A stretch of 40,101 nucleotides of DNA, taken from Acinetobacter pragensis (GTDB taxonomy: Bacteria > Pseudomonadota > Gammaproteobacteria > Pseudomonadales > Moraxellaceae). Made by a program: the position numbers and the translations under genes. The notes under the pieces were generated by a model, which was given only the letters and a program-made list of their open reading frames with translations, did no database searches and had not been told where the DNA came from. Positions within the stretch are counted from its first letter, which is position 1, and each line of letters begins with the position of its first letter. The stretch spans positions 165 to 40,265 of the forward strand of contig NZ_LUAW01000035.1 in NCBI RefSeq assembly GCF_001605895.1, given 5' to 3'. Positions 17,575 through 26,317 of this stretch are shown in pieces.

Positions 17575-19014
17575 TTGAAAAAAATTTTGCTGGCGTGCAG
17601 TTTGGCGGTGTGCACTGCGGCTGCACATACTCAAACGGTAGAATTCAATTCAGCTGCTCAATTTGCGGTGCCTAATATTGGCAGCGGCGTGGGCTTGCTG
17701 GATCAGCAAAATGAAAGAGCGATTGGTGAAAAGGTATTCCGCGAAGTAAATAAGCAAATGCCAGTTTTACAGAACCCGTGGCTGGAAGATCGCTTATATT
17801 CAGTATTTTCACATATTTTGAGTCAGACACAGCTTAATCAGCCCGTGGGGCTGTTGATTATTAATGATCCGCAAATTAATGCGTTTGCAGTGCCGGGCGG
17901 TTTATTTGCATTAAATGCGGGTTTGATTAATTCTGCACGCAATATGGATGAAATGGCAGGAGTAATGGCGCACGAGATTGCGCATGTTACACAGCGTCAT
18001 TACAGCCGTTCTCAAGAGGCCTTTAAAGGGCAAGGCTTGCTTTCTTTGGCTGGTATACTGGTAGGTGCATTGGTTGCATCTCAAGCGGATGGAGATGTAG
18101 GCGCTGCCGTGATGCTGGGTTCGCAGGCGGCGCTTTTAGATAAGCAGCTGACATATAGCCGGAATCAAGAACGTGAAGCGGACCGCATCGGCATGCAGTA
18201 TATGTATGCTTCGGGCTACAATCCGCAAAGCATGGCGGATTTTTTTGAAGTAATGAACCGTGCTACAAGTCAGGTCAGTTTTTTACCGGATTTTTGGCTC
18301 ACGCATCCGCTTACTACACAGCGTATGAGTGAGGCGCGCTTGAGAGCAAATCAGCTGCCTAAGGTAAAGCCAAGTTTAGATAATGAAGATTTTGAAGTCA
18401 TTAAGCAGTATAGCCGTGTACTGTCGGCGCAAAGCAGTGAACAGCAGCTGCAGTCGCTGGCCAGCCAAAATAATTTTGCAGGGCTGCTGGCGCTGACTGC
18501 ATTTCAAGTGCAGCACGGTGATTTTTCAGCTGCGCAAGCTACCCTGGATAAAGCTCAAAATATTAAATCCAGTCATGTGCTGATGACGCTGCTGCAGGCG
18601 GATATTTATTTAGGACAAAATAAAATTGAAAATGCATTAAGCCTAATCAGCAGCGCGGCAGCGGTTATGCCGGAAAACCGAGCATTGAATTATAAATATG
18701 CGGAAGTTCTCATCCGGAATAAACAGCCGGCTCAGGCGGAGTTGACGGTACGTCAGTTTTTGCGCAGCAATCCGCATGATGTATCGGGTTGGCGTCTAAT
18801 GCAGCAATCTGCAAATGCTGACAGTTCATCTGCATTGCGGTCTGTCAATGTATTGCGCTACCGTGCGGAAGTTGAGTTTTGGTCGGGCAGTGAAGAAAAT
18901 GCCATAAAGTCTTTATTGCATGCCAAGCGCTTGGCGAAAGAGCATAAGTCAATTGAAGCAGTCATAGAACAGCGCTTAAAAGAAATGCAGAAAGACAGGC
19001 AATTGAACGTTTAG
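17575..19014 (+). CDS. bepA: BepA-like periplasmic M48 metalloprotease with TPR repeats
   Basis: The mature protein has HEIAH (in AGVMAHEIAHVTQRH) and the third ligand in NQEREADRIGMQYM, hence an intact M48 zinc site, then LTHPLTTQRMSEAR and a C-terminal TPR array. BepA/YfgC acts as a chaperone-protease in outer-membrane beta-barrel (LptD) assembly. The start is inferred as TTG 17575: this gives a clean signal peptide (MKKILLACSLAVCTAAAHTQ) with GGGATG just upstream, whereas the longer frame from 17515 places hydrophilic residues before it. 479 residues, near BepA length. Confidence 0.9.
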   Translation: MKKILLACSLAVCTAAAHTQTVEFNSAAQFAVPNIGSGVGLLDQQNERAIGEKVFREVNKQMPVLQNPWLEDRLYSVFSHILSQTQLNQPVGLLIINDPQINAFAVPGGLFALNAGLINSARNMDEMAGVMAHEIAHVTQRHYSRSQEAFKGQGLLSLAGILVGALVASQADGDVGAAVMLGSQAALLDKQLTYSRNQEREADRIGMQYMYASGYNPQSMADFFEVMNRATSQVSFLPDFWLTHPLTTQRMSEARLRANQLPKVKPSLDNEDFEVIKQYSRVLSAQSSEQQLQSLASQNNFAGLLALTAFQVQHGDFSAAQATLDKAQNIKSSHVLMTLLQADIYLGQNKIENALSLISSAAAVMPENRALNYKYAEVLIRNKQPAQAELTVRQFLRSNPHDVSGWRLMQQSANADSSSALRSVNVLRYRAEVEFWSGSEENAIKSLLHAKRLAKEHKSIEAVIEQRLKEMQKDRQLNV

Positions 19015-19154
19015 GTCAAGGTGACGGAATTAAAAAATCGCTGTGTTAGATCTGTATTGACAGAGTAAGGCATGTTGAGTAATAAGGCTTGATTTGAAAT
19101 AAATTAAATGAACATGCTTCAAGCCAGAATAATTTTAAATATTGAGGTGCTGTA

Positions 19155-19526
19155 ATGATTCAAGGGCAGTGTTTGTGCGGTGCAGTAAAATACCGATATA
19201 CAGCTGAACTGGAATGCAGCATCATCTGTTTTTGCCAGCATTGCAGGTTGGCGCAAGGTGCAGTATTTGGCTGGAATAGCCCAATTGATGAATCAAAATT
19301 TCAGTTGATTCAAGGCGCCAGCAGCTTAAAAGAGTATTTTCATACTCCAAATAAGGCCCGTGTATTCTGCTGTCAATGCGGCAGTCCATTATATTCTTAC
19401 CGAACTGATTTGCCGAATGTGCTGCGCTTGCGTTTAGGCACGGTCACGCAAGGCGCGCTGCCTGCGCCGAAAGAGGGCGGATTTCAGCACTATCAGCCGG
19501 ATTTTATTTGTATTAACTCGTTTTGA
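19155..19526 (+). CDS. GFA family (CENP-V/GFA domain) zinc protein
   Basis: 123 residues with the zinc-cysteine pattern of the family: QCLCGAVKY, CFCQHCRLAQGA and FCCQCGSPLYSY. The family is named after glutathione-dependent formaldehyde-activating enzyme, but most single-domain members have no proven activity. GAGGTG precedes the ATG. It is followed by a small secreted protein gene whose longest frame overlaps it, but the true start of that gene is probably 72 bases later. Confidence 0.88.
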   Translation: MIQGQCLCGAVKYRYTAELECSIICFCQHCRLAQGAVFGWNSPIDESKFQLIQGASSLKEYFHTPNKARVFCCQCGSPLYSYRTDLPNVLRLRLGTVTQGALPAPKEGGFQHYQPDFICINSF

Positions 19527-19597
19527 GTTATGCGCTATTTTGGCTCAATGCTACAATGCGCACTGATTGTTTAAACTTCATGATAAAGATTGATTTA

Positions 19598-19960
19598 ATG
19601 AAAAATATTATTTTTGCTTTATTTGCGCTGGGGATTTCACTGCAGCAGGTACAGGCGGCAAGCGCCGAGCAATATGTGCAGGCAGTCGAAAAAATTAATG
19701 AAAATTATCAGCAGGATACTCGGAATTTTTTGAAAACGCTTGATCCCATGCAGCGCGGATTTACTGCTGCGCAGCAGGCAGGTTTTTGTCAAATTTTAGG
19801 CAAATACGCAAATGATTTATATCAGGCGGCTGATGTGAATCGGGCATACTTGGATAAGCAATATGCCAATATCACTAAAAAAGATGTGATTGCTCAAGTA
19901 TTGTCTTCAAAAGAAATGCAGATGCTGAAACGCTATAATGTTCAATGCAATTTAAATTAA
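19598..19960 (+). CDS. Small secreted hypothetical protein
   Basis: 120 residues from ATG 19598 with a clear signal peptide (MKNIIFALFALGISLQQVQA, cleavage about residue 20). The mature part is helical (EQYVQAVEKINENYQQDTRNFL...) with two Cys (in GFCQIL and VQCNLN) that could pair. No recognised domain. The longer frame beginning at 19523 lacks a signal at its N-terminus and is unlikely to be the real start. Confidence 0.75.
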   Translation: MKNIIFALFALGISLQQVQAASAEQYVQAVEKINENYQQDTRNFLKTLDPMQRGFTAAQQAGFCQILGKYANDLYQAADVNRAYLDKQYANITKKDVIAQVLSSKEMQMLKRYNVQCNLN

Positions 19961-20001
19961 TTATTATTGAATGGATCTGGTGATTTTTAATGCTGACGAA
20001 A

Positions 20002-20041
20002 GAACTGTCTTAAACTTATGCTTTAAATTTTAAGGCAGTTC
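20002..20041. terminator. Putative bidirectional terminator hairpin
   Basis: A 13-bp stem with one wobble (GAACTGTCTTAAA / TTTAAGGCAGTTC) around a 14-base loop lies between two convergent genes. T tracts are weak, so this is a moderate call. Confidence 0.5.
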
Positions 20042-20068
20042 AACGCAAAAGAGGGAAGTGTTTGGGTA

Positions 20069-20515
20069 TTAAGCAAGTTTTGCTTTAATTTTTGCAGAAA
20101 CTTGAGAAGGATCGGCGCGCCCGGCTATGAGCGGACGCAGAGAGTTCATCACCTTACCCATATCTTTCATGCTAGTAGCTTCTTGCGCAGCGATTGCTTG
20201 CGCAATGATGGAATCAAGTTCTTCCTCAGTCATAGCTTCTGGTAGAAATTGAGATAAAATTTCAATTTCGGCTTGTTCCTTACTAGCTAAATCTTCTCGG
20301 CCAGCGCCTTCAAAGGCTTTAACCGATTCTTTACGTTGTTTTATTTGCTTTTCAATGACCGCAAGAACCTGAGTATCATCAAGCTCAATGCGTTCATCGA
20401 CTTCAATTTGCTTGATTGCTGCCTGTAGACTACGAATTACCGTTAACTTGCTCATTTCTTTAGCACGCATAGTTGCTTTCAAAACATCAGTTATTTGGTT
20501 TTTTAAAGTAGTCAT
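20069..20515 (-). CDS. yqeY: GatB/YqeY domain protein
   Basis: 148 residues matching YqeY: KNQITDVLKATMRAKEMSKLTVIRSL, then VIEKQIKQRKESVKAFEGAGREDL and the C-terminal helical bundle ending GRADPSQVSAKIKAKL. The domain resembles the tRNA-binding tail of GatB, but free-standing YqeY has no established reaction. It lies 39 bases downstream of rpsU on the same strand and is probably co-transcribed. Confidence 0.92.
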   Translation of the reverse strand: MTTLKNQITDVLKATMRAKEMSKLTVIRSLQAAIKQIEVDERIELDDTQVLAVIEKQIKQRKESVKAFEGAGREDLASKEQAEIEILSQFLPEAMTEEELDSIIAQAIAAQEATSMKDMGKVMNSLRPLIAGRADPSQVSAKIKAKLA

Positions 20516-20554
20516 TTATCTTGTCCAGGTTAGTCAATCAATCACAAATTAATC

Positions 20555-20770
20555 TTAGTAAAGGCGTGTAGTACGTACTGATTCGCGCGCCAATTTCTTT
20601 TGGTAGCGTTTAACAGCAGCAGCTTTTTTACGTTTACGTTCTTGAGTAGGTTTTTCGTAGAATTCGCGTTTACGAACGTCAGCCAAAACACCAGCTTTTT
20701 CGCATGAACGTTTGAAACGGCGGATAGCTACGTCTACTGGCTCGCCTTCTTTCAATTTAACTTGTGGCAT
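20555..20770 (-). CDS. rpsU: 30S ribosomal protein S21
   Basis: 71 residues, [21 protein letters not shown]... with the very basic C-terminal tail ending SVRTTRLY, standard S21. It is divergent from tsaD with 147 bases between starts, as in many gammaproteobacteria. The expected dnaG-rpoD downstream of rpsU is replaced here by yqeY and then a convergent gene. Confidence 0.97.
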
Positions 20771-20917
20771 GAAGAATCCTCATTAAGTTATGGATAAGAT
20801 CTAGGGCGAAATTGCCTTCGATCACAAGTGAAGGTCAGTATTTTACTCATTTACATCTCATACCACAAGTCTATAATAGGTTTCGCAATAGATTTGATAC
20901 AGGTTATAGGCAGTTTA

Positions 20918-21934
20918 ATGATCGTTTTAGGCTTAGAAACATCTTGTGATGAAACAGGACTTGCATTGTATGACAGCGAGTTGGGTTTGCGCGGGCAAGT
21001 GCTGTATAGCCAAATTAAACTGCATGCAGAATATGGCGGCGTCGTACCAGAACTGGCTTCACGTGACCATGTGCGCAAATTAATTCCTTTAATTACACAG
21101 CTTTTGGCTGACAGCGGCATCAAAAAATCTGAAATTGATGCGATTGCCTATACCCGCGGGCCAGGCTTGATGGGTGCACTTATGACCGGTGCGCTGTTTG
21201 GCCGAACTTTGGCCTTTGCGCTGAATAAACCGGCAATTGGCGTGCATCATATGGAAGGCCATATGCTGGCGCCTTTGCTGTCAAAGACTCCGCCAGAATT
21301 TCCTTTTGTGGCGCTGCTGGTTTCTGGCGGTCATACGCAATTGATGGCAGCTTATGGCATTGGTCAATATGAATTATTGGGCGAATCCATTGATGACGCT
21401 GCGGGTGAAGCTTTCGATAAAGTCGCCAAAATGATGGGGCTTCCGTATCCGGGCGGACCGAATATTTCGAAATTGGCCGCTGAAGGGGATATGAATGCTT
21501 TTGAATTCCCGCGTCCAATGCTGCATCAAGGTTTGGATTTTTCTTTCAGCGGTTTAAAAACAGCGGTTTCAGTTCAGCTGAAAAAAGTACAAGGTGAAGG
21601 GCGTGAAGCGGATATCGCCGCCTCTTTTCAAGAGGCGCTGGTTGATACGCTGGTAAAAAAATCGGTGAAAGCATTAAAGCAAACGGGCTTGAGACGTTTG
21701 GTGATTGCTGGCGGTGTAAGTGCAAACAGCCGTCTCAGAGAGCGTTTGGAAGCAGATTTAGCTAAAATTCGCGCGACAGTTTATTATGCGGAACCAGCAT
21801 TATGTACAGACAATGGCGCAATGATTGCATTTGCCGGCTATCAGCGCTTAAAAGCTGGACAGCATGATGGTTTGGCGGTGACAACAACACCGCGCTGGCC
21901 GATGACGGAATTGAGTAATCCTGAAGAAGCTTAA
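20918..21934 (+). CDS. tsaD: tRNA N6-adenosine threonylcarbamoyltransferase TsaD
   Basis: Transfers threonylcarbamoyl from TC-AMP to A37 of ANN-decoding tRNAs, with TsaB and TsaE. Diagnostics: [14 protein letters not shown] start, the iron-binding [38 protein letters not shown] and [17 protein letters not shown] use ATG 20918, the universal TsaD start, giving 338 residues; an upstream in-frame start at 20828 would add about 30 unrelated residues. Divergent from rpsU and monocistronic with its own terminator. Confidence 0.97.
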   Translation: MIVLGLETSCDETGLALYDSELGLRGQVLYSQIKLHAEYGGVVPELASRDHVRKLIPLITQLLADSGIKKSEIDAIAYTRGPGLMGALMTGALFGRTLAFALNKPAIGVHHMEGHMLAPLLSKTPPEFPFVALLVSGGHTQLMAAYGIGQYELLGESIDDAAGEAFDKVAKMMGLPYPGGPNISKLAAEGDMNAFEFPRPMLHQGLDFSFSGLKTAVSVQLKKVQGEGREADIAASFQEALVDTLVKKSVKALKQTGLRRLVIAGGVSANSRLRERLEADLAKIRATVYYAEPALCTDNGAMIAFAGYQRLKAGQHDGLAVTTTPRWPMTELSNPEEA

Positions 21935-21955
21935 AGGCTAGTCATAAAAATAATA

Positions 21956-21988
21956 AAAAAAGCCCGGACAGAAGATCTGGGCTTTTTT
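21956..21988 (+). terminator. tsaD terminator
   Basis: AAAAAAGCCC / GGGCTTTTTT, stem extended inward with one wobble (CCGGA / TCTGG), then a T tract. Confidence 0.88.
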
Positions 21989-22072
21989 ATCCTTTATTAA
22001 AGTAGGCTTGGGGGATTTTTTTTGACTCCAAAGATACTTAAGGAATATGTAAACTAGAGACTGCTGTGAAAG

Positions 22073-22103
22073 AAAGGCTCAGTTTAAAACAAACAGAGCC
22101 TTT
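22073..22103 (-). terminator. Terminator of the DUF815 gene
   Basis: AAAGGCTC / GAGCCTTT, with an inner GTTT/AAAC pairing, located 41 bases after the minus-strand stop. Confidence 0.65.
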
Positions 22104-22143
22104 ATCTTATTGTGTATGGAGAATTTAAACCTAGAAAACAGAG

Positions 22144-23016
22144 TTATAAATTCAGTAACTGCTGTGACCCAATCCAGTGTTTGGAAAACTGATAAGCTGC
22201 ACGCCCTGACCGCTGACCGCGTCCTTGAGACCATCTTAAGGCTTCTGCCCGGGCTTCTTCTGTAAATGGCATATTTGCTTTCATCAGATAGTGCTCGACA
22301 ATTTCCAGATACAGTTTTTGATCCATTGGATAAAATGACAGCCACATGCCAAAACGGTCAGACAGTGAAATTTTTTCTTCAATGGCTTCCTGCGGATGCA
22401 GTTCCGTGTATTGGGGAACATCAACCCGTGTTACAGGTGTGTTTTCATGCATAAACTCGGGCAGCAAATGACGGCGGTTGCTGGTTGCATAAATAATGAA
22501 ATTGCTTGCGCCAGACTGCAGTGAGCCATCCAGAACACTTTTTAAGCTGCGGTAATTTTCATCTTCAGCATTAAAGGCCAAATCATCACAGTAAACGATA
22601 AATTTTTCAGGCCGATTCGCAATTAATTTTTGAATTTCAGGCAAGTCAGATAAATCATCCCGTTCAATTTCAATCAAACGCAGGCCTTGCGCTTCATATT
22701 CAGTCAGCAATGCGCGGACAATTGAAGACTTGCCTGTGCCGCGTGAGCCTGTCAGCAGCACATCATTGGCAGGCAAGCCTTTTAAAAATTGCAAAGTATT
22801 TTGAATCACTTTATCTTTTTGGCGCTCAATGCCTTTTAGATCTTCCAGATACATCTTTTTCGGCTGATCAATGGCTTTCAGCTGTTTATCTTCCCACTTA
22901 TAAGCGGCGGTTGAAAAATCCGGCAGCTTTTTTATTTCAGGAAGCGTTTGCTGTAATTGTAAAAGTACCGCAGAAAGAGAATTTAAAATATGATCTGGCA
23001 AATCTATAGTTGGCAT
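22144..23016 (-). CDS. DUF815 family P-loop ATPase
   Basis: 290 residues. The Walker A motif GSRGTGKS is at about 90-97, Walker B-like FIVYCDDLAF at about 139-148, and the sensor-like IIYATSNRRHLLPEFM follows. The N-terminal 60 residues are a helical leader before YLEDLKGIERQKDKV. This domain pattern is DUF815, an AAA+-type ATPase group of unknown function. Monocistronic, divergent from the patatin gene. The arginine-rich C-terminus (GRGQRSGRAAYQFSKHW) is family-typical. Confidence 0.9.
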   Translation of the reverse strand: MPTIDLPDHILNSLSAVLLQLQQTLPEIKKLPDFSTAAYKWEDKQLKAIDQPKKMYLEDLKGIERQKDKVIQNTLQFLKGLPANDVLLTGSRGTGKSSIVRALLTEYEAQGLRLIEIERDDLSDLPEIQKLIANRPEKFIVYCDDLAFNAEDENYRSLKSVLDGSLQSGASNFIIYATSNRRHLLPEFMHENTPVTRVDVPQYTELHPQEAIEEKISLSDRFGMWLSFYPMDQKLYLEIVEHYLMKANMPFTEEARAEALRWSQGRGQRSGRAAYQFSKHWIGSQQLLNL

Positions 23017-23227
23017 GGGTATTCAGCTTGTGATTAGTCGATGAATAGGTGTAATTTTACAACAACAATGTATAGTATTTCGGCATGATATGCCAACTGA
23101 TGCAATTTATAACTATTGAATTGATGTTCAAATTTTGCAACAGTTTAACTGCAGGATGATATGCACGGCTTATTGAGTCAATGTGCCAGTTTATGCAGCC
23201 AATAAAGGCCAGCGCTGAGGAATGGAT

Positions 23228-24739
23228 ATGCTATTTAAAGACTTTGCTCGGGATATTAACCCGCATCAGGCGTATCGAGTTAAAAAATTAAACCGTCAGC
23301 TGGAAATGGCGGAAAGTTATGAAGAATGGAAAAGCATCGCGCTGAAAATTGATGAGGAATCCGGCGCCCAAGAATGGAAGCTGGATAATTGTTCCCCTTA
23401 TTTTGATGCGGAAATTATTGTTCACCGTTTGTCTCTGCTTAAGCGCTACCGGCTGCAAAAGCGCACACGCGATTTAATGTACATTTTGAGTGAAGGTCTG
23501 ACTTACGATATTGCAAATATTGCGCATCCGCTTTTATTTTCAGTGACCTATGTCGGCACTAAAAAAATTATTGAAGATTATGTCGCTGCAGTGAGTGAAG
23601 GTTTGGCTTTTATCGCTTCTGAGCAGTGTGATTGTTTAACCGCGGCGGAAAAAATCAATTTTTTTGAAAATTGCCAAAAAGCGTTTGGGCAGCCCGCCAT
23701 GATGTTTTCTGGCGGTTCGACGCTGGGTTTGTTTCATACCGGGGTATGCAAGGCGCTTATGGAGCAGGATCTGATGCCAAAAGTGCTGTCAGGCTCCAGT
23801 GCCGGCGCAATTATGACAGGCATGCTTGGTGTGGCTAAGCCGTCTGAATTTATGGAAATATTAAAAGGGCAAAATTTTTACAGTGAAGCTTTCCATTTCA
23901 GAAAGCTCAGCGATTTGCTTCGGGGCAATGGCGGCTTGGCTGATGTGAAGTATTTGAAAAATTTTTTGGTCGAAAATTTAGGCGATATGACCTTTGCCGA
24001 GGCGCAAAAAAATTCAGGCTTGAATATCAATATTGCAGTTGCGCCTTATGATGCCTCACAGGATGCGCGCATTATGAATGCTTATACATCCCCAGACTTG
24101 CTGGTTTGGAGTGCGGTACTGGCATCATGCGCTGTGCCGATTTTATTTCCGCCTGTGAAGCTGACCAGCAAGCGCTATGACGGACAATATACCCCTTATA
24201 TGGCTTCTACACGCTGGGTTGACGGCAGTGTGAGAAGTGATTTTCCGCAAGAGAAAATGGCGCGTTTGTATAATATTAACTATACGATTGCCAGTCAGGT
24301 CAATCCGCATATTGTCCCATTTATGCAAAATGATATTTCCCGATTCCGTAAAGATATGCTGAGCTGGCCAGAGCGGATCATCCGCCGTCAAGGTAAAGTC
24401 ATTACCAAAGGGGTGATGGATTTTGCCCGTGAGCGGGTAGGCAGTGTGCCGCCGATGCGCCGTTTGCTGGATCATGGCTATGGTGTGGTGGATCAGCGCT
24501 ATTACGGTGATGTCAATATTGTTGGCAAGCATAGCCTGCGCCATTACAGCTATATGCTGCAGAACCCGCGGCCATATTTATTTAAAGTGCTGCAGCGAGA
24601 AGGAGAGCGGGCGACATGGCCAAAAATTTCCTTGATCGAAACACATGCACGGGTTGGTAAAACAATCCAGCACTGCTTAGAGCTGCTGAATTATCAAAAT
24701 TCGCCTGAACAGCAGCATGCAGAATTCATTGCTGTTTAA
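23228..24739 (+). CDS. Patatin-like phospholipase with DUF3336 N-terminus
   Basis: 503 residues. An N-terminal helical DUF3336 region (about 1-135) is followed by the patatin fold: oxyanion loop SGGSTLGLFHTG, nucleophile Ser191 in GSSAG, and catalytic Asp332 in WVDGSV. This architecture matches triacylglycerol/phospholipid lipases related to yeast TGL3/4/5 that occur in lipid-storing bacteria such as Acinetobacter. ATG 23228 is favoured because GAGGA ends 6 bases before it, while the ATG at 23222 directly abuts that sequence. The next gene (kinase-like) starts 15 bases after the stop. Confidence 0.92.
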   Translation: MLFKDFARDINPHQAYRVKKLNRQLEMAESYEEWKSIALKIDEESGAQEWKLDNCSPYFDAEIIVHRLSLLKRYRLQKRTRDLMYILSEGLTYDIANIAHPLLFSVTYVGTKKIIEDYVAAVSEGLAFIASEQCDCLTAAEKINFFENCQKAFGQPAMMFSGGSTLGLFHTGVCKALMEQDLMPKVLSGSSAGAIMTGMLGVAKPSEFMEILKGQNFYSEAFHFRKLSDLLRGNGGLADVKYLKNFLVENLGDMTFAEAQKNSGLNINIAVAPYDASQDARIMNAYTSPDLLVWSAVLASCAVPILFPPVKLTSKRYDGQYTPYMASTRWVDGSVRSDFPQEKMARLYNINYTIASQVNPHIVPFMQNDISRFRKDMLSWPERIIRRQGKVITKGVMDFARERVGSVPPMRRLLDHGYGVVDQRYYGDVNIVGKHSLRHYSYMLQNPRPYLFKVLQREGERATWPKISLIETHARVGKTIQHCLELLNYQNSPEQQHAEFIAV

Positions 24740-24754
24740 TTTTACTGGCTTTGC

Positions 24755-25639
24755 ATGACCCTGCAGTGGAATGAACGCGCGCTGAAAACGGCGAAATATA
24801 CTTTAATTTCTAAAACCCGAAGTTTAAGCTTTGGGCGTTATTTGTATCTGCTGCAGATTGCTTGCGCCAAAGAGGGCGAGGAGCCGGCGCAAGTTTGGCT
24901 GAAAGGGCAGTGTAAGAATACTGGCGGCTTTGCGCATGCAGAGCAGGGTTTTTTGCAGGAATTGTCTTTATATCAGCAATGGTCCGCGCATAGTCCAAGC
25001 TTTTTACTGCCGTATCAGATTGTATCTATAGACCAGATGAATCTCAGGCCGGTGAATGCCAGCAGAACGCAGCCAGATGATGTTCTTCAAATTGAACAGC
25101 TTTATCCGCAGTTTTTATTATTGCCTCATGGGCAATCCGCTTTTTTTGAAAATCCAAATCAGCTCAGCTGCAATGATATCACCTCAATCATTCTGCAAGC
25201 GGTCAATGCGCTGGAGCAGCTGGCAGCATTGGGCTATCTGCATGCCGATGTTAAGGCAGAGCATTTTTTAAGTTATGAGGGGCAAGTGAGATTGATCGAT
25301 TTTGAGCAATCAATCCTCATCAATAGTGAAATGATACGGCCGATGAATGCAACTCCGCGCTATATGGCTCCAGAATTGTTTCATGGTCAGGCGAAAAGTG
25401 TGCAAAGTGATATTTATGCTTTAGGCATAGTGCTGCTGGAATGGCTTTCTGGCAGGCGCTTGAGTGCAAATAGTTATGAAGAATGGGCGTATTTGCATTG
25501 TCAGCGATTAATAATTGATCTTCCAGAGCCATTTAGGCGTTTTCTGCCTTTATTGCAGAGCATGCTGATGAAACAAAAAATGCAAAGAATGCGTGATTTT
25601 TCCCAAATAAAAGCATGCTTAATAGCTGAAAATGCTTAG
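24755..25639 (+). CDS. Divergent eukaryotic-like protein kinase
   Basis: 294 residues. Kinase landmarks: VWLK with the candidate ATP-site Lys50; catalytic loop HADVKAEHF (163-171) keeping Asp165 and Lys167 but with His in place of the metal-binding Asn; DFE (182-184) where DFG is expected; APE (205-207); and SDIYALGIVLLEWLSGRR. A glycine-rich loop is not clear. Asp183 is present, so metal binding may persist, but activity is uncertain and a pseudokinase is possible. It is tightly linked to the patatin lipase gene, which hints at lipid-related regulation. Confidence 0.85.
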   Translation: MTLQWNERALKTAKYTLISKTRSLSFGRYLYLLQIACAKEGEEPAQVWLKGQCKNTGGFAHAEQGFLQELSLYQQWSAHSPSFLLPYQIVSIDQMNLRPVNASRTQPDDVLQIEQLYPQFLLLPHGQSAFFENPNQLSCNDITSIILQAVNALEQLAALGYLHADVKAEHFLSYEGQVRLIDFEQSILINSEMIRPMNATPRYMAPELFHGQAKSVQSDIYALGIVLLEWLSGRRLSANSYEEWAYLHCQRLIIDLPEPFRRFLPLLQSMLMKQKMQRMRDFSQIKACLIAENA

Positions 25640-25705
25640 GAAATCTGCAAAGAGGCTTTTTTGATTTTTATTTAAGCAAACGAAAAGCTTTTTTCTAAAA
25701 AGGGC

Positions 25706-25732
25706 TTGTCATATAAAGGTGATCTCTATAAT
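25706..25732 (+). promoter_or_regulatory. Promoter of the tRNA cluster
   Basis: TTGTCA (25706-25711) and TATAAT (25727-25732) with a 15-bp spacer, 13 bases before the first tRNA. The spacer is a little short but the boxes are strong. Confidence 0.6.
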
Positions 25733-25745
25733 ATACACAGCCATT

Positions 25746-25830
25746 GGGGACGTGGCGAAATTGGTAGACGCACTGGATTTAGGTTCCAGCGCCGCAAGGT
25801 GTGAGAGTTCGAGTCTCTCCGTCCCCACCA
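25746..25830 (+). tRNA. tRNA-Leu(TAG)
   Basis: 85 nt class II tRNA with a 7-bp acceptor (GGGGACG / CGTCCCC), anticodon loop TTTAGGT with TAG in the middle, a long variable arm and encoded CCA. An identical copy lies at 25979-26063. Confidence 0.97.
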
Positions 25831-25868
25831 CTTAAAGCTTAAACTTAGGTTTGAGTGTTTAAGAAAAT

Positions 25869-25942
25869 AGAGGATTGGTGTAATGGTAGCATGACGGTCT
25901 CCAAAACCGTTCGTCAAGGTTCGAGTCCTTGATCCTCTGCCA
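25869..25942 (+). tRNA. tRNA-Trp(CCA), divergent form
   Basis: 74 nt. Acceptor AGAGGAT / ATCCTCT, anticodon stem ACGGT / ACCGT with loop CTCCAAA (anticodon CCA), T stem CAAGG / CCTTG with TTCGAGT, discriminator G and encoded CCA. A1-U72, G73 and the CCA anticodon fit tryptophan identity. The body (AATGGTAG D-loop, 4-base variable loop) differs from the usual gammaproteobacterial tRNA-Trp. Confidence 0.88.
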
Positions 25943-25978
25943 AGCTTTAAAAGACTGACATTATGTCAGCACCCTGAT

Positions 25979-26063
25979 GGGGACGTGGCGAAATTGGTAG
26001 ACGCACTGGATTTAGGTTCCAGCGCCGCAAGGTGTGAGAGTTCGAGTCTCTCCGTCCCCACCA
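25979..26063 (+). tRNA. tRNA-Leu(TAG), second identical copy
   Basis: Base-for-base identical to 25746-25830; the repeat runs from 25978 to 26063 and flanks differ. A local duplication or gene conversion is implied. Confidence 0.97.
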
Positions 26064-26125
26064 TCAAGTATTGAAGTAAAACTGCAGGTTTTAGTTTAAT
26101 AGTGGGTTTTTTAAAGCAACGGTAT

Positions 26126-26154
26126 GTGAAAAAGTCCATTTATATTGTTATAAT
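26126..26154 (+). promoter_or_regulatory. Possible separate promoter of tRNA-Leu(CAG)
   Basis: GTGAAA (26126-26131) and TATAAT (26149-26154) with a 17-bp spacer, 11 bases before the tRNA. Followed by GGCGACC, a G/C-rich discriminator typical of stable RNA promoters. Confidence 0.55.
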
Positions 26155-26165
26155 TGGCGACCTAA

Positions 26166-26251
26166 GGGGATATGGCGGAATTGGTAGACGCACTGTGTTC
26201 AGGTCGCAGCGCCTTCTGGGCGTGAGAGTTCGAGTCTCTCTATCCCCACCA
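26166..26251 (+). tRNA. tRNA-Leu(CAG)
   Basis: 86 nt; acceptor GGGGATA / TATCCCC, anticodon loop TTCAGGT (CAG), long variable arm, encoded CCA. It forms the left edge of the accessory region: its 3' end is echoed at 36921-36937. Confidence 0.97.
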
Positions 26252-26283
26252 GATTTTTATTTATATAACTTCTTATGAAGTCT

Positions 26284-26317
26284 AAAACCTTAATTCTAAA
26301 AGAGTTAAGGTTTTTTT
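26284..26317 (+). terminator. Terminator of the tRNA cluster
   Basis: AAAACCTTAATTC / GAGTTAAGGTTTT stem with one wobble and an internal A-rich loop, followed by a T tract. Confidence 0.88.
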
